NCBI GenBank assembly: GCA_964403505.1 | Contig: CAYOFP010000004.1 | Location: forward strand, 1-64,000 | Source of the DNA: CAKSEI01 sp964403505 | GTDB lineage: Bacteria; Bacillota; Clostridia; Oscillospirales; CAG-272 | Direction: 5' to 3' | Length of the DNA stretch: 64,000 nucleotides | Shown: one piece after another, positions 56,523 to 64,000 of the stretch | Numbering within the stretch: position 1 is the stretch's first letter | Layout of the letters: every line of letters begins with the position of its first letter | Made by a program: the position numbers and the translations under genes | The notes under the pieces: generated by a model | Told to the model about the DNA's origin: nothing | What the model saw: the letters and a program-made list of their open reading frames with translations, nothing else | The model's database searches: none

Positions 56523-57708
56523 GTCCGTTACATTCGGTTTGCAGGAGCGCCTCATAATCCCTGATACATACTACAATATCAGGTTTGTTTTTCTCTATGA
56601 AATCTGAGAGAGTCATCTCCTTATAATGACGGAAGTCGAGAGAGTCCATTTTATCGAAATTATACCATATGATACTCTCCACGGCATTTGTAAATGAATC
56701 GCCGTATATGAGGATATCAGGCAGTTGCTCACGATGGGTATCAATGGTCGTATTCGATATATCGCCTCCCATATACATGGTATATGCCGCCTTTTCATAC
56801 ACATTTGCAGGGATAGAGTATACGCTTGAGGCAGTTTTATTCGAATAATTATATCTGTCATACGGTATGCTGACATTCGGCTCGATAGTATAGAGGTGCG
56901 CACCCATTGTCATAAGATCGCACAGCTTTCTCTCTCGGGAACCGAGATATGGATTCGGCACTTCATTTACGGTATAATCTCCGTCGCCGAGAATATCAAG
57001 AGAGTAGCCGAGCTTGTTTACACGCTCCATTATCTCACGGTATGTCTCATATGCGCCGAAAATGCTGAAGTGATTATCACAGGACGAGCTGTATTTATAA
57101 TAATCGCCTAATTCCCTGAAAACCGGCAGCATGTCAATATAACCGACACCGTTTTCATCAAGCTTTTTAAACAGCGTCTTTGACGTTATCTCGGTATATC
57201 CCTTTCTGTTATTCATATAAGGGGGATAAGAATCCTCGAAAATAACATACTGGCACGGCACGGCGACATAAATAAACTCCGCACCGTATTCCTCACACTG
57301 TTTTTTATGCTCTGTCAGCCTGTCTGCTATCTTCTGCGCCTTGGCGGACACAGCGTCCTCATCTACGCTCTCATACTCTAAATACGGCAAAAGCACATCG
57401 TCATTGATCACGATCGTATTAACCACAGGGCGTTTCAGCACTTTCAGATCGATTGCCGTATTCAGCCTGATGATACTCTCTCTGCCTGCCGCATGATCCT
57501 GCAAATATTTATCAACACCGGAAAAATACGAGCCGTCGAGGATACCCGCCCTCGTATACTCCGGCATCACGGCGAGCGTGCGGTTCTCGTAATATGATGT
57601 AGTCTGCTTTTCGCGAAATACCGTAGCTCCCATTCCGATAAAAAGAAATGCGATAAATGCCAAAATAAACATCATTTGAATGATACGTGATATTCTGTTA
57701 TTCTCCAA
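56518..57708 (-). CDS. DHHW family / AlgJ-X-like acetyltransferase partner protein
   Basis: A 396-residue protein with one N-terminal helix (~8-28) and an extracytoplasmic SGNH-like domain. YLQDHAAGRE (~67-76) is the DH motif, CDNHFSIFGAYETYREI (~190-205) supplies the second His, and LIYGDSFTNAVE (~335-346) carries the likely nucleophilic Ser. Such proteins work with an MBOAT partner to O-acetylate surface polysaccharide. It is 17 bases downstream of the MBOAT gene. Confidence 0.85.
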   Translation of the reverse strand: MENNRISRIIQMMFILAFIAFLFIGMGATVFREKQTTSYYENRTLAVMPEYTRAGILDGSYFSGVDKYLQDHAAGRESIIRLNTAIDLKVLKRPVVNTIVINDDVLLPYLEYESVDEDAVSAKAQKIADRLTEHKKQCEEYGAEFIYVAVPCQYVIFEDSYPPYMNNRKGYTEITSKTLFKKLDENGVGYIDMLPVFRELGDYYKYSSSCDNHFSIFGAYETYREIMERVNKLGYSLDILGDGDYTVNEVPNPYLGSRERKLCDLMTMGAHLYTIEPNVSIPYDRYNYSNKTASSVYSIPANVYEKAAYTMYMGGDISNTTIDTHREQLPDILIYGDSFTNAVESIIWYNFDKMDSLDFRHYKEMTLSDFIEKNKPDIVVCIRDYEALLQTECNGQ

Positions 57709-57725
57709 AATAAAATTCCTTTCTA

Positions 57726-59138
57726 TCAGAATTGGAAATAAATAAACGGATTAAAGCTGCCCGAGACTAACTTCATATACGATAATCCGAGCACGAGTAT
57801 CGCAAGTCCCTTTGACAATAGTTCATACGAAAACACAAATACCGGCTTTGCCGCTCTTTTCTCGAAAAAGCGCTTTGCCGCATTTTTTATCGGGAACACC
57901 GCAATCAGAGCGAGGATGAATTCGGGCAGGTACTGACGGATAAAATAAAACGCCTGATTGACAGAGGAAACACCGGATGCACCGAACATCGTGACGACAT
58001 ATGATACAGCCTGTGAAATAGTGTCCGATCGGAAAATCACCCAGCTTATCATAACAATGACAAGCGTCAGCGCATGGCGTATAACGCCCGGTATTTTCGG
58101 CAGCACCTTTGCAAGGGCGTATTTTTCCACGATCAGTATGATGCCGAAATAAAGTCCCCATGCGATAAATGTCCAGTTTGCGCCGTGCCACAAGCCCGTG
58201 AGCGCCCATGTGATAAGCAGGTTTATAATATGGCGGTACTTACTGCATCTGTTGCCGCCGAGAGGGATATATACATAGTCCCTGAACCATGACGACAGCG
58301 AGATATGCCATCTGCGCCAGAAATCCGTAACAGATGAGGCGATATACGGATAATTGAAATTTTCCATAAATCTGAAGCCAAACATCCGGCCGAGGCCGAT
58401 AGCCATATCGGAATACGCCGAAAAATCAAAATAGATCTGTAATGTATAGGCTATAATGCCGACCCACGCCACGGCTGTACCGAACAGTCCGCAGTCAAGG
58501 GAAAACACCTTGTCCGCAATCTCTCCCATGGCGTTTGCGATAAGCATTTTCTTACCAAGACCGAGTGCGAAGCGCACCGACCCTTCTGAAAAATCAAAAA
58601 CAGTATGTTTGCGTGAGGACAACTCCTTTTCGACAGTGGTATATCTGACGATCGGTCCTGCGACGAGCTGAGGGAACAAAGCCACATACAAAGCGACCTT
58701 TAGCGGATTTTTCTGCACTGCGGCGTCGCCTCTGTAAACATCTATGACATAGCTGAGACTCTGGAAAGTGAAAAACGATATTCCGATCGGCAATACGATA
58801 TTCGGCACGGTAACAGGAAGTCCGGCATCTTTCAGTATCGATGCAGCAAATCCTGCGTATTTGAATACTCCGAGCATAGCGAGGTTCGCCGTGACCGTTA
58901 TGGCGAGCACCGCCCGTCCTACACCCGGTTTCTTTACAAAAAGACCGGCAGTGTAATTGACCGTCACAGACGCAAGAAGCAAAAACAAGCAACGTACTCC
59001 TCCCCACGCATAGAAGACCAGGCTGAATATAAGTAATATGGCATTTCTGATATTTATAAAACGTGCCGGTACCGCAAAATAACATAGCAGTAACAACGGA
59101 AGAAAATACAGAAGAAATACCGTGCTGCCGAATAACAT
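57726..59138 (-). CDS. MBOAT family O-acyltransferase (AlgI/DltB-like)
   Basis: A 470-residue membrane acyltransferase with about 11 helices. DFSAYSDMAIGLGRMFGFRFMENFNYPYIASSVTDFWRRWHISLSSWFRDYVYIPLGGNR (~228-288) and LITWALTGLWHGANWTFIAWG with the catalytic His are diagnostic. It would pass acyl groups across the membrane to the DHHW protein. With no teichoic D-alanylation genes nearby, O-acetylation of a surface glycan is more likely than a Dlt role. ATGAGGTAAAG-type ribosome site (GAGG) precedes it. Confidence 0.93.
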   Translation of the reverse strand: MLFGSTVFLLYFLPLLLLCYFAVPARFINIRNAILLIFSLVFYAWGGVRCLFLLLASVTVNYTAGLFVKKPGVGRAVLAITVTANLAMLGVFKYAGFAASILKDAGLPVTVPNIVLPIGISFFTFQSLSYVIDVYRGDAAVQKNPLKVALYVALFPQLVAGPIVRYTTVEKELSSRKHTVFDFSEGSVRFALGLGKKMLIANAMGEIADKVFSLDCGLFGTAVAWVGIIAYTLQIYFDFSAYSDMAIGLGRMFGFRFMENFNYPYIASSVTDFWRRWHISLSSWFRDYVYIPLGGNRCSKYRHIINLLITWALTGLWHGANWTFIAWGLYFGIILIVEKYALAKVLPKIPGVIRHALTLVIVMISWVIFRSDTISQAVSYVVTMFGASGVSSVNQAFYFIRQYLPEFILALIAVFPIKNAAKRFFEKRAAKPVFVFSYELLSKGLAILVLGLSYMKLVSGSFNPFIYFQF

Positions 59139-59175
59139 ATCTTTACCTCATATAAAAATTTTCATGTTTTAGAAT

Positions 59176-59204
59176 ATTATATACTATATAGCAATTTTTT
59201 TCAA
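59176..59204 (-). promoter_or_regulatory. Predicted promoter of the MBOAT/DHHW genes
   Basis: On the minus strand TTGAAA (59204-59199) and TATAAT (59181-59176), 17 bases apart; start near 59169 with a ~30-base leader. Confidence 0.7.
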
Positions 59205-59235
59205 TATCAAAATGTTACTACGGTATTTTGTCATA

Positions 59236-59264
59236 TTGAAAACATCGACAAAACGTGCTATAAT
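59236..59264 (+). promoter_or_regulatory. Predicted promoter of the YczE-like gene
   Basis: TTGAAA (59236-59241) and TATAAT (59259-59264), 17 bases apart; start near 59271, before the GAGG ribosome site at 59284. Confidence 0.7.
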
Positions 59265-59292
59265 ATTCTATAAAATGATATGTGAGGATGGA

Positions 59293-59940
59293 ATGAAAGA
59301 GACTGTCAAAAGATACATATTACTGATTATAGGACTGTTTTTCTCGGCGCTCGGCGTCGCCATCACTAAACGCGGCGAGCTCGGGGTCTCACCGATATCA
59401 TCGGTCGCAAATATAATGAGTATCAGATTCCCTGCTCTGTCGCTCGGCTCGTGGCTCATTGTATGGAACTGTGTGCTGATCTTTGGGCAGATCATCATTC
59501 TGCGAAAGAAATTCAAGATAATACAATTATTACAAATCCCCCTATCGTTTTTATTCGGTTATTTCACCGACTTCGGTACGTTCCTCGTATCGTATCTGCG
59601 GACTGACTTTTATCCCATGCGTATCAGTATGGTCTTGATCGGCACGTTTGTACTCGGCTTCGGCATTACGCTCGCAGTGACGGCGAACAAGATCATGAAC
59701 TCGGGCGAGGCTTTTGTCAAGGCCATATCCGACACGGCAAATAAAAACTTCGGAAATGTGAAAATATGCTTTGATATCAGCTGTGTTGTTTTTTCGGTCA
59801 TCCTCTCGCTGATATTCTTTGACTGGAAGATCGTCGGCACACGGGAGGGGACGCTCGTCGCCGCACTCTTTACAGGTATTTCGGTCAAGCTGTTCACGCG
59901 CCTGATAAAACAACCGCTTGAAAAAATGTTAGGCAAATAA
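59293..59940 (+). CDS. YczE/YyaS/YitT-like membrane protein
   Basis: A 215-residue integral membrane protein with about six helices. LLIIGLFFSALGVAITKRGELGVSPISSVANIMS, the GSWLIVWNCVLIFGQIIIL helix and GFGITLAVTANKIMNSGEAFVKAIS are features of the YczE-type family (distantly like YitT but without DUF2179). No agreed function. ATG 59293 fits GAGGATGGA upstream and the predicted transcript start; an in-frame codon at 59212 lies before the promoter. Confidence 0.85.
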   Translation: MKETVKRYILLIIGLFFSALGVAITKRGELGVSPISSVANIMSIRFPALSLGSWLIVWNCVLIFGQIIILRKKFKIIQLLQIPLSFLFGYFTDFGTFLVSYLRTDFYPMRISMVLIGTFVLGFGITLAVTANKIMNSGEAFVKAISDTANKNFGNVKICFDISCVVFSVILSLIFFDWKIVGTREGTLVAALFTGISVKLFTRLIKQPLEKMLGK

Positions 59941-59968
59941 AAAAGCTCTTTTAAGAGCTTTTTTATTT
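59935..59968. terminator. Bidirectional terminator between YczE-like and endolysin genes
   Basis: AAATAAAAAAGCTCTT-TT-AAGAGCTTTTTTATTT, a palindrome overlapping the stop codons of both converging genes. Confidence 0.88.
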
Positions 59969-60787
59969 ATACAGACCGAGTCTGACCAGCATCCGATAGA
60001 AAATCAGCATCATGCGCACCATTTGTTCGGAAAGCGCATACTTACCTTTTGACTGACCGGCAAAATCGCCGTTTTTCGTAAGCTTATTTAACATATCGAC
60101 GGCTTCTTTGCCACCCATGGCGTCCGTGACATGCGCATTCCAATTCACACTCGTTATGCACGGCGCAACAGCCTCTTTCAGTTTATCTATACTGTTTTTC
60201 AGAGTTTCGTTTTCGCTTTTGAGCTCTTGTACGCTTTTGACGAGCTTATCAAACTCCGCTTTTTCTTCTTTTGTCAATGGTACATCCTCCGGGTATAGTT
60301 CTTCATATTTTTCTTTTACAAGTGCAAGGTAATAATCCCAGCCGTAATCGTCAAGCGTGCGTTCGGGGCAATGCTTTTTTGAATAATCCTCATGCTTTGT
60401 GATCCGGGAAAGATCAAGCCCCCAGCCGAAGTCATGCATAAGGCGTGCGCATAGTATCGCCGAATTCTCCTGCGAGCGCTCGAAAAGCTCCTTTTCTCCC
60501 GCCGAATAGCATATCTCGATCCCGATACTGTATCTGTTGCCTTTCCCGTCGGCGCCGTCGCCTGCGTGCCAGCCGTTCCGGTCAAGCGGTAAGATCTGTA
60601 CCGCCCCGGTATCATCGACTGCAAAATGAAACGATGTCGCTGCGGGATTTGTATGCACATAATGCGCTTCATTTTCCGCCGATGCGTTATTTGCCGTATT
60701 ATGAATACAGATACAACGCGGGGTCATTTTATATGTGCATTTCAGATCCCACAAATTTTCGGGAACGATATAGTTACGAATGTTCAT
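59963..60787 (-). CDS. Phage-type N-acetylmuramoyl-L-alanine amidase (endolysin)
   Basis: A 274-residue protein with no signal peptide. Residues ~20-170 form an amidase_2 (PGRP-like) domain: CICIHNTAN (zinc His), SFHFAVDDTGAVQILPLDRNGWHAGDG, YSIGIEIC, and HEDYSKKHCPERTL supplying the further ligands His and Cys. A charged coiled coil (~190-225) and a C-terminal segment with TDAMGGKEAVDMLNKL follow. It overlaps the holin gene by four bases (ATGA), a typical lysis cassette. No other phage gene is near. Confidence 0.9.
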   Translation of the reverse strand: MNIRNYIVPENLWDLKCTYKMTPRCICIHNTANNASAENEAHYVHTNPAATSFHFAVDDTGAVQILPLDRNGWHAGDGADGKGNRYSIGIEICYSAGEKELFERSQENSAILCARLMHDFGWGLDLSRITKHEDYSKKHCPERTLDDYGWDYYLALVKEKYEELYPEDVPLTKEEKAEFDKLVKSVQELKSENETLKNSIDKLKEAVAPCITSVNWNAHVTDAMGGKEAVDMLNKLTKNGDFAGQSKGKYALSEQMVRMMLIFYRMLVRLGLYK

Positions 60788-60984
60788 TTTTCATCATTCT
60801 CCGGGATTACGGTTATGCTCGTAAGAAGCGATAAAAGCACCGCAAGCAGTGAGGCGGACAGCGCCGCAAGCCAATTCACCTCATCGAGCACGGCGCTCGT
60901 GCCGATCGTCGCAATTGCTGTCTGCGCCGCGGTCTTTGCCGCACGGATCGCCGCCGTGCGCATCCATTTCTTAAAACTCGTCAT
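60784..60984 (-). CDS. Small r1t-type phage holin-like protein
   Basis: A 66-residue protein: a basic, amphipathic N-terminus (FKKWMRTAAIRAAKTAAQTAIATIG), one hydrophobic helix (~40-60, WLAALSASLLAVLLSLLTSI) and a charged tail, as in r1t-type holins. Its stop overlaps the amidase start. It would open the membrane to let the endolysin reach the wall. The upstream sequence has AAAAGGGG before the ATG at suitable distance. Confidence 0.78.
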   Translation of the reverse strand: MTSFKKWMRTAAIRAAKTAAQTAIATIGTSAVLDEVNWLAALSASLLAVLLSLLTSITVIPENDEK

Positions 60985-61033
60985 TCTTATTTATCCCCTT
61001 TTTAACATTATATTATAAAGAGGGGCAAAGTTG

Positions 61034-61063
61034 AAAAAAGGAAGGCTTTCACCTTCCTTTTTT
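61034..61063 (-). terminator. Terminator of the ABC/DUF1854/ABC operon
   Basis: AAAAAAGGAAGG and CCTTCCTTTTTT form a 12-bp stem with a 6-base loop, overlapping the stop codon of the exporter gene on the minus strand. Confidence 0.9.
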
Positions 61064-63245
61064 AATGCAGTTTATTCATCGATCTTTGCGCCATGACAAG
61101 ACCGTAATATATTCCCTTTTTCCGCATCAGCTCATTGTGCGAGCCTACCTCGGCGACCTCACCTTTATCGAGCACAACGAGTCTGTCAGCATTTCGCAGG
61201 GTGGAGAGCCTATGGGCGATAGCGATCGTCGTTCTGCCCCGCATAAGCTCCTTCAGAGCATCCTGTATCTGCTTTTCGGTCTCGGTATCGAGAGAGGCTG
61301 TCGCCTCGTCAAGGATAAGTATCTTCGGGTCACGGAGCAGCGCTCTCGCGATTGCGATCCGCTGGCGCTCGCCGCCCGAAACGGTATGTCCATTCTCTCC
61401 CACACGGGTGTCATAACCGTCTGTCAGCTTCATGATAAATTCATGCGCCCCTGCAGCTTTTGCCGCAGTGATGATCTCCTCACGGGTCGCTTCCGGCTTT
61501 GAATATGCGATATTATCATAGATCGTTCCGGCAAAGAGGAATGTCTCCTGAAGCACGACGCCCATATGCGAGCGCAGATGCTCCTGCGATATATCCCGTA
61601 TATCCACACCGTCGAGCAGTATCCTGCCGCCTTCCGCATCGTACATTCTCATAACGAGGTTGATCAGCGTGCTTTTTCCCACGCCGCTTTTGCCGACGAT
61701 ACCGATCATCTCGCCCGGCTTTACCTCGAGGTCGATATGGCGCAGGACCGTCTGCCCTTTATTATAACCGAAGGAAACATCCTCAAATCTGATATCTCCG
61801 ACGATCTCTCTGTCGTCGGGCGTGTCCGTCTCGGGAACATCGCTCTTTTCATCGACGATCTCATATATTTTGACAACAGAAGTGACAGCCATAACGATCT
61901 GCCTCGGCAAAGTCGCCATCCATCTGAGCGGCCCGTACAGCATACCTACATAGGAGGAAAACTGCGCCATTTGTCCGAATGTCATCTCTCCGCCGAGAAT
62001 CTGACCGCCGACAAAATACAAAAGGAAAAATTCACCCATCCCTGCAAAAAGCGCTATCAGCGGATTTACAACGGCAAACATGACCTCATTTTTGATATGT
62101 ATATCACGCTGGGCATCAACGGCGCTATCGTATCTTTCGATCTCTCTGTGCTCCATGCCAAAGGATTTTACTACACGGATGCCTCGCAGGGTATCAAAAA
62201 GTATCGTGGACGAAGCGCTCTCGTACGACCACAGCTTATGCCACATACTCCGCATAAAATTCCAGAAAAGCCGGTAGAAGATGATAACAAACGGCACGGG
62301 AACGATTACAAGCAGGGCGAGCCGCCAATCGTAATATACTACCACAGCGCCGACTGCGACAAACAACAGCACCTGCTCGATAAGACCCGGGAGGGTACTG
62401 GTCAAAAAGTCCTGTAAACGCCTCGCATCGCCCGTGACACGTCTGATAAGATCGCCCGACGGGCGCTTTGAAAAACCCGAAAGGGAAAGGGAATGTATCT
62501 TTTTAAAAACCAGCTCACGAAGCTTGACAACGAGGCTCGTGCCTGCAATCATCAAAAGATAATTCCGCAAAACGGAAACCGCATACGAAACGACGAGCAC
62601 ACCGACCATCGACAAAACCACCGCAATAAAAGCGCCGAGCGGCGGGGTCGATTCCGCCTTTACGTAATCGTCCACAAAAATTCTTTGAATATAGGGAGCC
62701 GACACGTCGACTGCACTTTTTATAAAGAAAAGCAGAACGGAAAGTGCGATGATCCACCGCTGTCCCTTAGTGAGAGCGAAAAGACGGGCAAGCGTCTTTA
62801 ATTTATCGGTGCATTTCATGCAGACATCGCCTTTATTTTTCAAGATCCTGCCGCACCTCGGGCAGATCGCCACAAGCTCGCAGGGAGCGTCAATATCCCC
62901 TCGGATGAGCGAGTTCATCGCTCCGACAGCGGAGGATATCTCATTCTGCGCACGCATATCCGAGACGAGAAGCAGATGCGTATCATCACATGTGTCATAC
63001 ACCACACGGAATGCGCCGACGAGATTTTCCAGTCGGAATTCCGTAACGCCGTCAAAGGAAACTTCACGCAAAAGCACGCCGTTTTCGTACAGAAAAACGC
63101 CGTTTTTCGTGATGATACCAATTCCCTTTACCTGCTCATACTTTTTCTTCGCCGAAAGGTTATATGCGAAAGCCGTGATGATATCATCCGGCAGGTCATT
63201 CCCTTTTTTCTTAAGAAAAGCAATGAGAGAACCGCTCCGAGTCAT
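61062..63245 (-). CDS. ABC exporter with N-terminal zinc-ribbon extension
   Basis: A 727-residue fused permease-ATPase. Residues ~1-120 form an extra beta-rich domain ahead of the transporter, followed by a probable zinc ribbon: C128, C131, C142, C145 (CPRCG and CMKC). A six-helix type-1 exporter domain spans ~160-460. The ATPase has Walker A GKSGVGKST, signature VSGGERQR, Walker B ILILDEATASLD and the switch His in AIAHRLS. Its ATG overlaps the DUF1854 stop, and a second ABC gene lies upstream, so a heterodimeric exporter with DUF1854 as partner is inferred. The same module is linked to cyanophycin metabolism in proteobacteria as I recall, but no cyanophycin gene is here. Confidence 0.92.
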   Translation of the reverse strand: MTRSGSLIAFLKKKGNDLPDDIITAFAYNLSAKKKYEQVKGIGIITKNGVFLYENGVLLREVSFDGVTEFRLENLVGAFRVVYDTCDDTHLLLVSDMRAQNEISSAVGAMNSLIRGDIDAPCELVAICPRCGRILKNKGDVCMKCTDKLKTLARLFALTKGQRWIIALSVLLFFIKSAVDVSAPYIQRIFVDDYVKAESTPPLGAFIAVVLSMVGVLVVSYAVSVLRNYLLMIAGTSLVVKLRELVFKKIHSLSLSGFSKRPSGDLIRRVTGDARRLQDFLTSTLPGLIEQVLLFVAVGAVVVYYDWRLALLVIVPVPFVIIFYRLFWNFMRSMWHKLWSYESASSTILFDTLRGIRVVKSFGMEHREIERYDSAVDAQRDIHIKNEVMFAVVNPLIALFAGMGEFFLLYFVGGQILGGEMTFGQMAQFSSYVGMLYGPLRWMATLPRQIVMAVTSVVKIYEIVDEKSDVPETDTPDDREIVGDIRFEDVSFGYNKGQTVLRHIDLEVKPGEMIGIVGKSGVGKSTLINLVMRMYDAEGGRILLDGVDIRDISQEHLRSHMGVVLQETFLFAGTIYDNIAYSKPEATREEIITAAKAAGAHEFIMKLTDGYDTRVGENGHTVSGGERQRIAIARALLRDPKILILDEATASLDTETEKQIQDALKELMRGRTTIAIAHRLSTLRNADRLVVLDKGEVAEVGSHNELMRKKGIYYGLVMAQRSMNKLH

Positions 63246-63751
63246 AAATAAAGCTCCAGTTTCTTTCGGCTGTGACGGTCGAGCGCATCGATCGACGGTA
63301 TCTCATATCTGTTACCGTCGACATCGATGATAAACACTCTTCCCCCGCCGACCTTCAAAATGCTTCTGTAAACATCTCTGAGTCCGAAGGAAAGCGCACC
63401 CATATTCGTTTCCGCACTAACCTGCATAAAGCCGTAATTGTCTTTCATATCTATTATTTTGGTGATCTTAGGTGAAAAATACTTTCTGTCAAGCTCGTCC
63501 GTCAGAACGACGATATCATTTTCATCAAAATCCCGATCGATAGAGCGGATCATGCCGATCTCCTTTTTCTCATCGTCGAGCACGCTGATGTACTCCCGTT
63601 CCATTTCAAAGGGAAATGCCCTTTGAAGACTGACACGGCACTCTTTTCCCATGTGTGTCATATAGAGAAAGCCATCTCTCTCCTCAAACGATGCGTTTTC
63701 ACGTGACAGAATATTGATGCTGATAATATCAGATAATTCTTTGTTTTCCAT
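63242..63751 (-). CDS. DUF1854 domain-containing protein
   Basis: A 169-residue soluble protein. The core features are MTHMGKECRVSLQRAFPFEMEREYISVLDDEKKEIGMI (~30-68), ITKIIDMKDNYGFMQVSAETNMG and GLRDVYRSILKVGGGRVFIIDVDGNRYEIPS, typical of DUF1854. The C-terminal LDRHSRKKLELYL is also kept. The function is unknown; it is usually encoded beside ABC exporters. It overlaps the downstream exporter gene by four bases and follows the upstream one by one base. Confidence 0.88.
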   Translation of the reverse strand: MENKELSDIISINILSRENASFEERDGFLYMTHMGKECRVSLQRAFPFEMEREYISVLDDEKKEIGMIRSIDRDFDENDIVVLTDELDRKYFSPKITKIIDMKDNYGFMQVSAETNMGALSFGLRDVYRSILKVGGGRVFIIDVDGNRYEIPSIDALDRHSRKKLELYL

Positions 63752-63752
63752 A

Positions 63753-64000
63753 TCATTCCTCTATTCCGACGTTTTTCAGTGCTTCCGCCTGTAATGTATA
63801 CAGTTTATAATATACGCCCTTCTCACGGATCAGCTTATCGTGTGTGCCCGACTCGCATATCTTACCGTTTTCTATCACGATAAGAGCATCCGAGCCTCGC
63901 AGGGTGGATAAACGATGCGCTATGGTTATTGTCGTCCTGCCCTTTGAGAGCTCATCAAGCGCCGTCTGGATCTTCATTTCCGTTTCGGTATCCATCGCCG
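63753..64000 (-). CDS. ABC exporter ATPase, C-terminal end only (runs off the window)
   Basis: The last ~82 codons of a gene that starts beyond position 64000. The visible part is the end of an ABC ATPase: the D-loop region MDTETEMKIQTAL, the switch histidine in TTITIAHRLSTLRGSDALIV, and ICESGTHDKLIREKGVYYKLY. It closely resembles the exporter at 61062-63245 in this part. It is probably the first subunit of a paired exporter, with DUF1854 between the two. Confidence 0.93.
   Translation of the reverse strand, partial: AMDTETEMKIQTALDELSKGRTTITIAHRLSTLRGSDALIVIENGKICESGTHDKLIREKGVYYKLYTLQAEALKNVGIEE

Noticed and set aside
59963..60984. Prophage
   Set aside because: Only a lysis pair is present; flanking genes are ordinary chromosomal ones with their own promoters and terminators.
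1..64000. CRISPR array or insertion sequence
   Set aside because: No regularly spaced direct repeats of CRISPR size and no transposase were seen on either strand.

Overview
The window reads as chromosomal DNA of an anaerobic, Gram-positive, gut-associated member of the Clostridia; an Oscillospirales or related family is my inference. The evidence is a six-gene Rnf complex, a V/A-type ATPase in place of an F-type one, a flavodiiron protein, L-lactate dehydrogenase, a BirA-type biotin operator, strong AGGAGG ribosome sites, TTGACA/TATAAT promoters, and a bile salt hydrolase-like enzyme. No transposase, integrase, CRISPR array or plasmid function was found. The first ~80 bases look like degraded sequencing adapter, so the window probably begins at a contig end of a draft genome or MAG.

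Layout. 1-2730: recQ and a SecB-like chaperone. 2867-4536: tRNA-Leu, then a small AT-rich block with two copies of a palindromic repeat around a DUF6886 gene and a TIM-barrel isomerase. 4601-11160: a membrane metallophosphoesterase and YitT, facing a leftward group (VanY carboxypeptidase, TauE exporter, CmpB-like protein, GrpB-pyrophosphatase fusion). 11260-14281: metY-cysK and a divergent Rrf2/CymR-like regulator, with an operator-like palindrome at the metY promoter and a possible 18-codon leader peptide. 14314-18838: bile salt hydrolase-like gene ending in a 181-bp MITE-like element, flavodiiron protein, ZIP transporter, YgjP-like peptidase (probably leaderless), and bioY. 18874-24836: S1-domain protein, rplM-rpsI, a G5/3D cell-wall protein, a SpoVB-like flippase and a second TIM-barrel isomerase. 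24984-30117: a Gld-like ABC system with DUF4340 and GDPD genes. 30131-33714: an oxidoreductase coupled to an unrecognised 776-residue protein. 33810-42496: the nine-gene V-ATPase operon. 42630-44493: split transketolase. 44657-50605: lipoprotein, degenerate M23 protein, lactate dehydrogenase, GHL10-like protein and MscS. 50658-56212: the rnfCDGEAB operon with a phosphopantetheinyl transferase. 56271-60984: tRNA-Met, tRNA-Glu, a DHHW/MBOAT acylation pair, a YczE-like protein, and an orphan endolysin-holin pair. 61034-64000: an ABC exporter, DUF1854 and a second, truncated ABC exporter.

How it fits together. Rnf would couple reduced ferredoxin to NAD+ and pump cations. The V-ATPase K subunit keeps the residues known to bind Na+ in Enterococcus hirae NtpK, so a sodium-based energy cycle is a reasonable inference. 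Lactate dehydrogenase, transketolase and the flavodiiron protein fit a fermentative anaerobe that must detoxify oxygen or NO. The least described parts are the ABC/DUF1854/ABC module with its zinc-ribbon extension, the 776-residue protein and its coupled oxidoreductase, the possible leader peptide before metY-cysK, and three families of palindromic or inverted-repeat elements.
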